Part shown: in pieces, positions 1 to 7,192 of the stretch
Layout of the letters: every line of letters starts with the position of its first letter
Position numbering within the stretch: position 1 is the stretch's first letter
Assembly: GCA_025352865.1 (NCBI GenBank)
Contig: JANXSB010000059.1
Location: 1 to 8,830, forward strand
DNA from: Chthoniobacter sp.
Lineage (GTDB): Bacteria > Verrucomicrobiota > Verrucomicrobiia > Chthoniobacterales > Chthoniobacteraceae
Direction of reading: 5' to 3'
DNA length: 8,830 nucleotides
Position numbers and translations under genes: made by a program
The notes under the pieces: model-generated
Database searches by the model: none
Told to the model about the DNA's origin: nothing
The model's input: the letters and a program-made list of their open reading frames with translations, nothing else

Positions 1-35
1 GCGCCGTCGCGGAAGTTGGACAGGTTTTTCCACAT
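1..35 (-). CDS. Possible 5' end of a gene running off the left edge
   Basis: Read on the minus strand, an ATG at 35-33 opens MWKNLSNFRDG and continues in frame to the window edge. It begins 41 bases after the stop codon of the TauE-type permease gene on the same strand, so it could be the next gene of that unit. The frame is also open upstream through the end of the permease gene, in Ala/Pro-rich codons, so the ATG is only the most plausible start. No Shine-Dalgarno sequence precedes it. Eleven codons are too few to name a family. The peptide looks protein-like, but this could also be a chance reading frame. Confidence 0.35.
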   Translation of the reverse strand, partial: MWKNLSNFRDG

Positions 36-76
36 GGGCGCGGAAAGTAGCGAGGCGGCGGGCGGCGGCGCGAGCC

Positions 77-826
77 CTAAAAAACGCCGATGAGCCGCAG
101 GGACGCGAGCAGAGCAAAGATGAGCAGGAGGGCCTCGAAGAGAGTCTGCGGGATGATCTTGATGAGCCGCCGCCCGGCGAAGATTCCGAGAGCGATGGCG
201 GGGAGGCTGAGCAGGTCGAAAAGCAGGGTGTCGCTGTGGATGAGCCCCTGCTGCGCGCTGAGCGGGACCTTGAGGACATTCACGATGAGGAAAAACCACG
301 CGCTGGTGCCCACGAGTTCGTATTTCGGCAGGGCGATGGCGAGAAAGTAGAGCGACATCACGGGGCCGGCAGCGTTGGCGAGCATGGTGGCGATACCGCT
401 CCAGCCGCCCATGATCCATGCGAAGGCGCGGGTGTGCGGCAGCCGTTCGAGCGCGCGGGGCTGCCAGCGACGCACGGCCTGGAGCACGACCATGGCGAGG
501 ACGATCCAGCCGATGACGGGCCGAAACTGCCCGGCGGGGATCGCGCGCATGAACGCGTAACCGAGGAGGACGCCGGCGAGTGTAGGCGGGAGCATCCGGC
601 GGATGGTGGCCCAGCGCGCGTGCTGGTGAAAGGCGAGCACGGACATGACATCGCCGCAGATTAGCATGGGCAAAAGGACGCCGGTCGATGCGAGCCCGTC
701 GAAAAGCTGCGCCATGATGATGACGGTCGCGAGGCCGGAGCCGGCGAATCCGCTTTTCGAAAAGCCGATGCAAAACGCGGCGAGGGTGGCGAGGAGCCAT
801 TCCCATGGCGTAAAGTGCGGAAGCAT
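77..826 (-). CDS. TauE/SafE-family membrane permease (putative sulfite/organosulfonate or other anion exporter)
   Basis: This 249-residue inner-membrane protein is almost entirely hydrophobic, with about seven or eight predicted transmembrane helices. The family hallmark near the N-terminus is visible at residues 21-29 (GFSKSGFAG). The matching second-half motif, GGWSGIATMLANAAGPVMS, lies at residues 140-158. The two halves reflect the internal duplication of the TauE/SafE (formerly DUF81) family, and the length is normal for it. Family members are linked to export of sulfite, sulfoacetate and related anions, but most are uncharacterised and the substrate cannot be read from this sequence. 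The ATG at 826 is the only reasonable start because an in-frame TGA lies eight codons upstream. No clear ribosome binding site precedes it. A terminator-like hairpin lies upstream, so the gene probably has its own promoter within 827-1146. Family assignment is strong; substrate is unknown. Confidence 0.9.
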   Translation of the reverse strand: MLPHFTPWEWLLATLAAFCIGFSKSGFAGSGLATVIIMAQLFDGLASTGVLLPMLICGDVMSVLAFHQHARWATIRRMLPPTLAGVLLGYAFMRAIPAGQFRPVIGWIVLAMVVLQAVRRWQPRALERLPHTRAFAWIMGGWSGIATMLANAAGPVMSLYFLAIALPKYELVGTSAWFFLIVNVLKVPLSAQQGLIHSDTLLFDLLSLPAIALGIFAGRRLIKIIPQTLFEALLLIFALLASLRLIGVF

Positions 827-1146
827 CGGGGCAGCGAGCGTTTCAAATCAACGGCGGCGATAGCAAGCCGGGAGGTGAGGGGATTCTGACGCTCACAGAT
901 GAAAGGGCGGTATTACCCCCAAAAAATTCAGCCCCCCGCAACCGAATGGCTGCGAAGGGCTGATGTTCCCCCCAGAACAATCTTCTAAATACATGCCGAG
1001 AATGCCATTGCGGCGGCAATGACGCAACGCTTTTTTTGAAATAAGTTTAATATCTGGCGGATTTCTCTGAAATATTCGTCAGAATTAGTATTGCTACTGC
1101 TTAAATTATTCACGCCACAGAGTTTCACCCCATTTTGGAGCGCGGT
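827..1146. other. Intergenic region without a gene; AT-richer, several hairpins
   Basis: This 320-base gap separates the 3' end of holA from the start of the permease gene, both on the minus strand. I find no protein-like reading frame. It holds a terminator-like hairpin (921-962), a perfect six-base-pair hairpin with a GGCG loop at 1006-1021 (CATTGC/GCAATG), and a short GTTC/GAAC hairpin around 965-978. A run of seven T at 1031-1037 follows the second hairpin on the plus strand. The segment from about 1031 to 1125 is markedly AT-rich compared with the flanking genes and could hold a promoter for the permease, but I cannot pick convincing -35/-10 boxes. I recognise no riboswitch consensus. 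Confidence 0.6.
921..962 (-). terminator. Putative intrinsic terminator for the kinase-peptidase-holA unit
   Basis: Read on the minus strand, CAGCCC (962-957) pairs with GGGCTG (934-929). An inner CGCA/TGCG stem sits across a two-base mismatch on each side, with a loop of about ten bases. The hairpin is followed by AATTTTTT, the U-tract of a rho-independent terminator. It lies about 185 bases past the holA stop codon and about 95 bases before the permease start, where it would separate the two transcription units. The internal mismatch makes the stem imperfect. It could instead be an attenuator in the permease leader. Confidence 0.5.
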
Positions 1147-2277
1147 TCATCCTGCTTCCGATGCCGTGGTGATCTTCACGAGAAGCTGGCAGAGCGCGAT
1201 TTTGGGTTCGAGGCTCGAAGTCACGAGTTCGACATTGGTGGCGAGACACGCTTCGAGCGCGGCGCGAAGTTCACGGACGGTGTAGCGGTGCGCGTGGGCG
1301 GCGGCGATGCCGAGGGAATACACGTTCACGGTGCCGTCCTTTTTTCGTGGCAGATGCGCGGTGGCTTCGGCGGGGAGACGCTCGAGGGTTTTGCCGAAAA
1401 AGAAGGGCTGCGCGGGGCGCTGGAGGCGGTGCCGGGCCATGAGGTCTTTGACGATGAGCAGATTGCGGACGGTCGGGATGATCGCCACGAGGAGGATGCC
1501 GATGGCCGATTCGCCTTGGAAAAGGAGCTGGTCGAGGAGCGCGAGCGTGCGGTGGAGGTCGCGCTCGGCGAGGGCGTTGCCCAGTTCGAAGACGACGCCC
1601 TCGCGCGAGAGCGGCACGAGCTGGCGCACGTCCTCGGCGCGCACTTCGCGGTGCGCGGGGCCGAGGTAGAGGTCGAGCTTTTCGAGTTCGTTTTCGATCA
1701 CGCGCCGCTCGCCGCCGGTGAAAAGCGTGAACAGCTCCAGCGCGTCCGGCGCGAGGCGCAGGCCGCGCTCGCGCGCACTGCGCTCCACGATCTCGCTGGC
1801 GACCTGCTCCCAGCCGCTTTTGCCGGCGTCCACTTTGTCAAAAACCTCGATTTTTCCGAGCTTCCCGAGCGTCTTGTAAAAAGTGCGCCGCTTGTCCACG
1901 CCGACCGCGCTGAGGAGAAAGCGCGTGCTCTCGGGAAGTCCGCCCGTGAGCGTCTCCGCGAGTTTTTCCAGCGCATCGGTCACGGTCTGCGAGCGGCCCG
2001 TCGGGTCGTCGGCGAGAAAGCTCGCGCTCTTAAGCCAGACGAGCTTTTCGCCACCGAAAAACGGGAAGGTGAGCAGCGCCTCGATCGTCTGGTGGATGCG
2101 CCCCGCCGCCGCATCCGCATTGTCCGCCACGCCGTCGATGATATCGCAGCCAAAGTCCCCGCCGTCCGCCGGCGTCATCGCGTCCGCCAGCTCCCGCGCC
2201 GCGCGTTTCACCTCGCTCTCATCCGAGCCGAGCACTGCGCAAATCTGCGCCACCGCTTTCGTTTTCACGGCGGCCAT
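1147..2277 (-). CDS. holA: DNA polymerase III, delta subunit (clamp loader)
   Basis: This 376-residue cytoplasmic protein matches the delta subunit of the replicative clamp-loader complex, which opens the beta sliding clamp for loading onto primed DNA. Family signatures in order are the PFFGGEKLVWL strand of the N-terminal AAA-like domain (residues 72-82), FLLSAVGVDKR with the following linker (120-130), the hallmark RRVIENELEKLDLY helix (191-204), and the collar-domain stretch FELGNALAERDLHRTLALLD (230-249) followed by LLFQGESAIGILLVAIIPTV. As expected for delta, there is no Walker A motif. Length is slightly above the usual 330-350 residues. The ATG at 2277 lies ten bases after the upstream peptidase stop codon, so the gene is probably translated from a shared mRNA. 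No strong Shine-Dalgarno is visible. It is the last gene before a terminator-like hairpin. The replication role is established for the family; identity rests on these motifs. Confidence 0.92.
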   Translation of the reverse strand: MAAVKTKAVAQICAVLGSDESEVKRAARELADAMTPADGGDFGCDIIDGVADNADAAAGRIHQTIEALLTFPFFGGEKLVWLKSASFLADDPTGRSQTVTDALEKLAETLTGGLPESTRFLLSAVGVDKRRTFYKTLGKLGKIEVFDKVDAGKSGWEQVASEIVERSARERGLRLAPDALELFTLFTGGERRVIENELEKLDLYLGPAHREVRAEDVRQLVPLSREGVVFELGNALAERDLHRTLALLDQLLFQGESAIGILLVAIIPTVRNLLIVKDLMARHRLQRPAQPFFFGKTLERLPAEATAHLPRKKDGTVNVYSLGIAAAHAHRYTVRELRAALEACLATNVELVTSSLEPKIALCQLLVKITTASEAG

Positions 2278-2287
2278 TCAGTCGCGG

Positions 2288-3259
2288 TCAGTCTTGCAGC
2301 GGTGCGCCATTTTCATGAATGGCGTAAGCCTTAAACTCCCGCTCCAGCGCGTCCAAGTTCATAAATCGCGAGCTGAAACCTTTCGTCAGCGCGTTGTCGA
2401 AACGGTTGCCCTTCGACAGTGCCTCCAGCAGCGTGCCGAAGCCGCGCTTGTCCGCCGCGGTCAGGAAACGCACCAGCCTTTCCGACTCGCTGTAGAAAAC
2501 TCCCACCTGCGCCACGTCCTGCGGATACATTATCAGCGCCGTGAGCTGCCCCACCGGCACATACATTCCCTCCGGCACCGCGCGCGAAGTCGGCCGCGCC
2601 GCATAACCACGCGCCCGGTGAAACGCCGCGTAGCACCGCGTCGCCGAGTATTCCGCATAGCCCTCATTCAGCCACAGCGGCACGCCCGCGCCGAAAAAAC
2701 GCTCGACGACCAAATGCGTGACCTCGTGCCCGAGCGTGTTGCCCTTCCACTTCACCTGCGGGTCGCGCTGGATGAACAGCGACCCCGCCGCATGAATCCC
2801 GCCCGTCCACGGATCGAGCGCCCCGCGTTTCTGAAACTCCGCCCAATCCTCCGCCCGCTCGAAGACATAAATGTGGCACTTCCGCTCCCACTGCGTCGTG
2901 TCCTTCTCCAGCTCCCGCGCGATCACCCGGTAGTAAAATTCCGCCTCCACCGACACCGGCGCGGCGATGAATCCGTGGAAAAAATGATAGATGAAATTCG
3001 CCGACTCCGCGTGCCGCCAGTCCGCCGCGCGGATGCCCAGTGCCGCCTGCCCTAGCGGCGTCAGCGCCCGGTCCGAGAGCTGCGCCAGCGGCACCTCGGT
3101 GAGCGCGCCATTTTCCGCATCCTCCGCCGCGGCGGCGGAAAAATGCGCGCCCAATCCCACGGCGAACGCCGCCAGCAGCAACCACATTTTTCCGCGCCGC
3201 CGGCGAGCCAGCGGAAAGCGCAGCATTTGGAGAGTCGTCGTGGGCAGCAGGGCAAACAT
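2288..3259 (-). CDS. Secreted zinc metallopeptidase, peptidase-MA-like (gluzincin)
   Basis: This protein of 323 residues (from the ATG at 3259) carries the zinc motif HEVTH at residues 178-182. The glutamate-bearing NEGYAEY follows at 198-204, the layout of gluzincin proteases: HExxH supplies two zinc-binding histidines and the catalytic glutamate, and the downstream Glu is the third ligand. The N-terminus has an arginine cluster (RRRR), a hydrophobic run WLLLAAFAVGLG and AHFSAAAAED, resembling a signal peptide cut within the alanines. It is therefore probably periplasmic or membrane-tethered. The C-terminal YSESERLVRFL segment also fits peptidase-MA relatives. The start is uncertain: a TTG at 3271, ATGs at 3259 and 3226, and an ATG at 3187 are all in frame. 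I chose 3259 because GAAGCGGGG lies directly before it, but 3226 gives the tidiest signal peptide. Gaps to the kinase (about 32 bases) and to holA (10 bases) suggest one operon. The substrate is unknown. Confidence 0.8.
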   Translation of the reverse strand: MFALLPTTTLQMLRFPLARRRRGKMWLLLAAFAVGLGAHFSAAAAEDAENGALTEVPLAQLSDRALTPLGQAALGIRAADWRHAESANFIYHFFHGFIAAPVSVEAEFYYRVIARELEKDTTQWERKCHIYVFERAEDWAEFQKRGALDPWTGGIHAAGSLFIQRDPQVKWKGNTLGHEVTHLVVERFFGAGVPLWLNEGYAEYSATRCYAAFHRARGYAARPTSRAVPEGMYVPVGQLTALIMYPQDVAQVGVFYSESERLVRFLTAADKRGFGTLLEALSKGNRFDNALTKGFSSRFMNLDALEREFKAYAIHENGAPLQD

Positions 3260-3291
3260 CCCCGCTTCCAATGCAGCCCGCGTGCCTCGGC

Positions 3292-5220
3292 TTACGCGGG
3301 TTCGAGGACCGTGCGCAGCGCGCGCAGGAGCTTGTGGGCAGTGTAGGGTTTTTCGAGAAAGACTTTCACGCCGAGCCCGTTGAGCACGGCCAGGTTTTCC
3401 TTTTGGAAATGGCCGCTCGACACGATCACGCGCACTGCGGGGTCGATCTTGCGGAGCGCGCGGACGAGGGCGATGCCGTCCATCTGCCCCATCGCGAGGT
3501 CGGTGAGCACGACCTTGATTTCGCCTTTGCGCTGAAAGTAGAGCGCGAGCGCATCCGTGCCGTCCTCGGCGGTGTAGGCGCGGTAGCCGTGGGCGGCGAG
3601 TGTGCCGACGAGCGCTTCGCGGATGGGCGCTTCGTCATCGACGACGAGGACCAGCTCGCCCGCACCGTCGGCGACTGCGGCGGCGTCCTCCTTTTCCGCC
3701 ACCGCGGCATCGCGCGAGGCGGGCACGAAGACGGAGAACGTGGTGCCCACGCCGATTGAGCTTTGCACGGTGAGCACACCGCCGTGGCTTTTCACGATGC
3801 CGATGACCGTGGCGAGGCCGAGGCCGGTGCCTTTGCCCACTTCCTTCGTGGTGAAAAAGGGATCGAAGATTTTCTCCATGACTTCGGGCGACATGCCGCT
3901 GCCGGTGTCGGACACGCGCAAGACCACGTGCGGGCCGAGCTGCGCGCCGGGGTTCATGCTGGCGAAGTGGTCGTCGATGTCCACGTTCTCGGCGGCGACG
4001 GTGAGTGTGCCGCCTTCCGCGCCCATGGCATCGCGCGCATTGACGCAGAGATTGAGGAGCACCTGGTGGAGCTGCGTGGCGTCGCCCATGACGGTCCAGA
4101 GTTCCGTCGGCAGATTCGTCTGGATGTCGATGTTGCGCGGAAAAGTCTGCGCCATGATTTTCGCCAGCTCGCTGACGAGATGCTTCGGCTGGAGCAGCGC
4201 GCGCTCGCCCTCGGCTCCGCGGGCAAAGGTCAGCACCTGCTTCACGATCCCCGCGCCGCGCTCGGCGCTGCCTTCGATGATGTTGAGCATTTTCTCGTCG
4301 TCGGGATCGCTGAGGTCGCGCCGGAGGATGCTCACGGCCATGAGGATCGGCGACAGGATGTTGTTCAAATCATGCGCGATGCCGCTGGCCAGCGTGCCGA
4401 TGCTTTCGAGCCGCTGCGCGCGGAGAAACTGCGACTCGAGCTTGCGCGTTTCGGTGATGTCGGTGTCGATGACGAGCACGGACTGTGGCGCGCCGGCCTC
4501 GTCGCGCACGAGGGTCCAGCGGCTGTTGACGATGACCTCGCGCCCGTCCTTGTGTCGGTGCGTGAGCGGGCCGCTCCACAGGCCTTTGCGCAGCAGGTCC
4601 ACCTCGGCCTCCATGAACCGGAGTTTGTCACCGACGAAAAGATCGGCCGTTTTCGCTCCGACCGCCTCCTCGGGCGTCCAGCCGTAGAGCCGGACCGCGC
4701 CCTGGCTCCAGAAAAGCAGCCGTTGATCGAGGTCGCGCACGATGATCGCGTCGGAAGCCAGGTTGAGCAGCTTGGCCTGCTCGCGGTTGCGCTCCTCGGC
4801 GTTCCGCTGGGCTGTGCGGTCGATGCTCAGCACGAGCACGGCGTCGCGGCCGTCGAACGAAATCTCGTGCCATGTGCTTTCGACATGAAGCACCGAGCCG
4901 TCCTTGGCCACGTGCCGCCACGCGGTGCTCGCCCCGCGTGTTTCACCCGTGGCTTCGGGAGCGGCATCGGTCGGCGGCTCCTCGGGCGCGGCCATCTGGT
5001 CCATCGTCATGCCGAGAAATTCCTCGCGCGTGTAACCGTACTTCCGCACGGCCACGTCATTCACCACGAGAAAGGCAAGCGAGTCGGCATCCACGACCCA
5101 CATCGGGAGCGGATGCTCGTGGAAGAGAAGTTGAAAGCTCGCCTCGCGCTCCAGTGCGGGAGCGGACGGCTTGGCGGGGTCGGAGTTCATCGGGCGGGTG
5201 CGGGATTCCGCGCGAGCCAT
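3292..5220 (-). CDS. Hybrid sensor histidine kinase, PAS-PAS-HisKA-HATPase-REC
   Basis: This 642-residue two-component protein has no transmembrane segment and is probably a cytoplasmic sensor. Domains in order are PAS 1 (about 28-138), PAS 2 (about 150-262, followed by a TDITETRKLE linker), and a dimerisation helix with the phospho-accepting H283 in SGIAHDLNNILSPI. The ATP-binding domain follows, with N box at 390-398 (N394), G1 DTGSGM (438-443), F box DPFFTT (453-458) and G2 GTGLGL (464-469). A C-terminal receiver has the acidic pair D528/D529, phospho-acceptor D574 in VLTDLAM, S601/S602 and K624 in LEKP. All catalytic residues are present, so both kinase and receiver look active. HDLNN resembles the NtrB-like class. 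The PAS ligand is not predictable. Start is ATG 5220; ATG 5190 (MNSDPAKPSA) is an alternative, and neither has a clear ribosome binding site. It is first in a likely operon with the peptidase and holA. No DNA-binding regulator is adjacent. Confidence 0.93.
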   Translation of the reverse strand: MARAESRTRPMNSDPAKPSAPALEREASFQLLFHEHPLPMWVVDADSLAFLVVNDVAVRKYGYTREEFLGMTMDQMAAPEEPPTDAAPEATGETRGASTAWRHVAKDGSVLHVESTWHEISFDGRDAVLVLSIDRTAQRNAEERNREQAKLLNLASDAIIVRDLDQRLLFWSQGAVRLYGWTPEEAVGAKTADLFVGDKLRFMEAEVDLLRKGLWSGPLTHRHKDGREVIVNSRWTLVRDEAGAPQSVLVIDTDITETRKLESQFLRAQRLESIGTLASGIAHDLNNILSPILMAVSILRRDLSDPDDEKMLNIIEGSAERGAGIVKQVLTFARGAEGERALLQPKHLVSELAKIMAQTFPRNIDIQTNLPTELWTVMGDATQLHQVLLNLCVNARDAMGAEGGTLTVAAENVDIDDHFASMNPGAQLGPHVVLRVSDTGSGMSPEVMEKIFDPFFTTKEVGKGTGLGLATVIGIVKSHGGVLTVQSSIGVGTTFSVFVPASRDAAVAEKEDAAAVADGAGELVLVVDDEAPIREALVGTLAAHGYRAYTAEDGTDALALYFQRKGEIKVVLTDLAMGQMDGIALVRALRKIDPAVRVIVSSGHFQKENLAVLNGLGVKVFLEKPYTAHKLLRALRTVLEPA

Positions 5221-5336
5221 CGTCTATCGGCGCGGCGCGTTGGCGGAAAGCATATTCACCCCATAGCGCGACCCGCGCCAAGTGGTGGGAAATATGTCAT
5301 GGACAAGCCAGACGCCCTTCCTACTTTCCCCACCCC
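5221..5336. promoter_or_regulatory. Divergent intergenic region, presumed promoters for both flanking genes
   Basis: This 116-base gap lies between the kinase gene (leftward) and the Gre-family gene (rightward), so promoters for both directions are expected here. A weak leftward candidate is TTGGCG (minus strand, near 5281) with TGAATA about 17 bases further along. A TTGGCG on the plus strand near 5240 has no good -10 partner. Neither is convincing. I see no operator-like palindrome. Confidence 0.3.
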
Positions 5337-7166
5337 ATGACTTCCGAAATTCAAAAGGCCGTAGATGCCGGCAAACTCTCCGCCGCCGCTGGCCAGGCCC
5401 TCGAAAAACTCCAGCCCGGCACCTTCGTCGTGCATAAAAGCTGGGGCTTCGGACAGGTCGATGCGGTGAACTTTCTCGTCAGCCAGATGACCATTCATTT
5501 CAAGACGAAAAAGGGCCACCCCATGCAGCTCCAGTACGCCGCAGAGTCGCTCCAGGCCATCGAGTCCGACCACATCCTCGCGCAGATCGCCGCCGACGGA
5601 GCCGCGGTGAAAGCGCGCGCGAAAAGCGACGCGACCGGGCTCATGCGCTCGGTGCTCACGAGCTTCGGCGGCAAGGCTTCTCAGGAGCAGATCGCGCAGG
5701 CTTTCGTCCCCGCCGTGTTCAGCGATGCGGATTTCAAAAAGTGGTGGGAGCCTACGAAGAAGGCGCTGAAAAAAGACGGGCACTTCGTTGTCCCCGCAAA
5801 AAAAACCGAGCCCTTCGAGCTGCGCGACGCCCCCGTTTCCCACGCCGACCAATTCCTCTCCACCTTCGCCAACGCCCGCCAGCTCAAAGACCAGCTCACC
5901 GCGCTCGATCAGATCCTGAAAAACCTCCCCGAGTTCACCGACCCCGCCGCGCAGCTCGCGCCCGTCCTCACCACCGCCGACAGCCAGGCCCGCAAAAACC
6001 AGCGCCTCAACACCGCGCAGGCGCTCGAACTTTTGCTGACCCGCGACGAGATCGCCGAAAAAGCGAACCTCCCCAAAGCCGACGACGCCCTCGCCGTCGC
6101 GCAAATCCTCCGCGACGAAAAACGCAAACTCGTCTCGCTCATCGCCGACCTCCCCGCCGCGAAACACAAGCGCGTCTTCGCCGAACTCCCCGCCGCCTTT
6201 GGCGAAGAATGGCCCGCCATCGCCATCGACCTCGCCGCCCGCGGCAGCACGCGCGTCTGCACCGAGGCCGCCCGGCTGCTCGAGGAAAAAGGCGAAGTCC
6301 CCGCACTCATCAAAGGCATCGACCGCGAAATCCGCGACCACGCCATCACCTCCGAGACCTTGATCTGGCTTTGCAAAGAGCGCGACGGCGCCTTCGCCGA
6401 CCTCGTCAATCCCCGCCTCCTCAGTTCCATCATCAGCGCACTGGAGCGCGACCAGTTTGACGAAAATAAACGCGACCGCCGCCTCCACGACCTCCTGCTC
6501 AACGACAAGGAACTCCTCCCCGACCTCGTCGCCTCCGCGACCCACGAGGACATGCGCAACATCATGCAAAAGCTCATGCGCACGCCCGTCTTCGAGGAGC
6601 TGAACAAACGCTCCCTCCTCGGCCGCATCATCCGCCTTTTCCCCGAGATGCAGGCCCTCGTCTCCGGCGACAGCGACCAGAAACAGGAGACCCTCGTCGT
6701 CTCCTGGGAGAGCCTCGAGAAAAAGAAAATCGCCTTCGACGAACTCGTGAACAAAACCATCCCCGAGAACGTGAAAGAAATTAGCGTCGCCCGCAGCTAC
6801 GGCGACTTGCGCGAAAACTTCGAATTCAAAGCCGCCAAGGAAATGCAGCGCGTCCTCGGCCGCCGCCGCAGCGAAATGGAACGCGACCTCTCCCTCGGCC
6901 GCGGCACCGACTTCGCCAACCCCGACACCACCCGCGTCTCCATCGGCACCATCGTCACCCTCCGCGACACCGCCACCGGCGGCACCGAGGTTTACACCAT
7001 CCTCGGCGCGTGGGACGGCCAGCCGGAAAAAGGCATCGTCAGCTACCAGTCCGCCCTCGCCCAAGCCCTCCTCAGCCACACCGTCGCCGAGCAAATCACC
7101 GTCCCCACCGAGCACGGCGACCGCACCGTGGAGATCGTAAAGATCGAAGCCTACCGCCCCGCCTGA
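5337..7166 (+). CDS. GreA/GreB-family transcription elongation factor with long N-terminal extension
   Basis: This 609-residue protein is almost four times the length of ordinary GreA (about 158 residues). The C-terminal region from about residue 456 is a complete Gre module. Its antiparallel coiled coil starts at SWESLEKKKIAF and includes SVARSYGDLRENFEFKAAKE (483-502), with tip acids D490 and E493 matching the residues that stimulate RNA polymerase transcript cleavage. A typical FKBP-like Gre C-terminal domain follows, from VSIGTIVTLRD to about 604 and including KGIVSYQSALAQALL (565-579). Residues about 27-75 (FVVHKSWGFGQVDAVN onwards) look like a small beta-barrel module reminiscent of CarD/KOW-type RNA-polymerase contacts; this is inference. 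Residues about 90-450 appear alpha-helical and repeat-like with no motif I recognise. Long Gre proteins of this layout are, to my knowledge, found in PVC bacteria and some deltaproteobacterial groups. The ATG at 5337 is chosen because upstream in-frame codons have no protein-like character and run antisense into the kinase gene. Confidence 0.88.
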   Translation: MTSEIQKAVDAGKLSAAAGQALEKLQPGTFVVHKSWGFGQVDAVNFLVSQMTIHFKTKKGHPMQLQYAAESLQAIESDHILAQIAADGAAVKARAKSDATGLMRSVLTSFGGKASQEQIAQAFVPAVFSDADFKKWWEPTKKALKKDGHFVVPAKKTEPFELRDAPVSHADQFLSTFANARQLKDQLTALDQILKNLPEFTDPAAQLAPVLTTADSQARKNQRLNTAQALELLLTRDEIAEKANLPKADDALAVAQILRDEKRKLVSLIADLPAAKHKRVFAELPAAFGEEWPAIAIDLAARGSTRVCTEAARLLEEKGEVPALIKGIDREIRDHAITSETLIWLCKERDGAFADLVNPRLLSSIISALERDQFDENKRDRRLHDLLLNDKELLPDLVASATHEDMRNIMQKLMRTPVFEELNKRSLLGRIIRLFPEMQALVSGDSDQKQETLVVSWESLEKKKIAFDELVNKTIPENVKEISVARSYGDLRENFEFKAAKEMQRVLGRRRSEMERDLSLGRGTDFANPDTTRVSIGTIVTLRDTATGGTEVYTILGAWDGQPEKGIVSYQSALAQALLSHTVAEQITVPTEHGDRTVEIVKIEAYRPA

Positions 7167-7192
7167 GACGGTGGATCGAGATTCTAAAAACG

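Noticed and set aside
880..926. Possible riboswitch (fluoride-like GGGCGG and CCCCC pieces) near the permease
   Set aside because: The order of conserved blocks does not match the fluoride, SAM or other consensus patterns I know, and no second pseudoknot strand could be placed.
1135..2334. Long plus-strand open frame (399 codons) opposite holA
   Set aside because: The minus strand clearly encodes the polymerase III delta subunit. The plus frame is charged low-complexity sequence without motifs.
4872..5336. Upstream extension of the Gre-family frame by 155 codons
   Set aside because: The extra stretch is Arg/Pro/Ser-rich, lies antisense to the start of the kinase and covers the whole divergent promoter gap. 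The ATG at 5337 begins a sensible protein.
3763..5340. Long plus-strand open frame (525 codons) opposite the kinase gene
   Set aside because: The kinase on the minus strand has all its catalytic motifs in order. The opposite frame is rich in His, Arg, Asp and Glu with no domain pattern, typical of an antisense shadow in GC-rich DNA.
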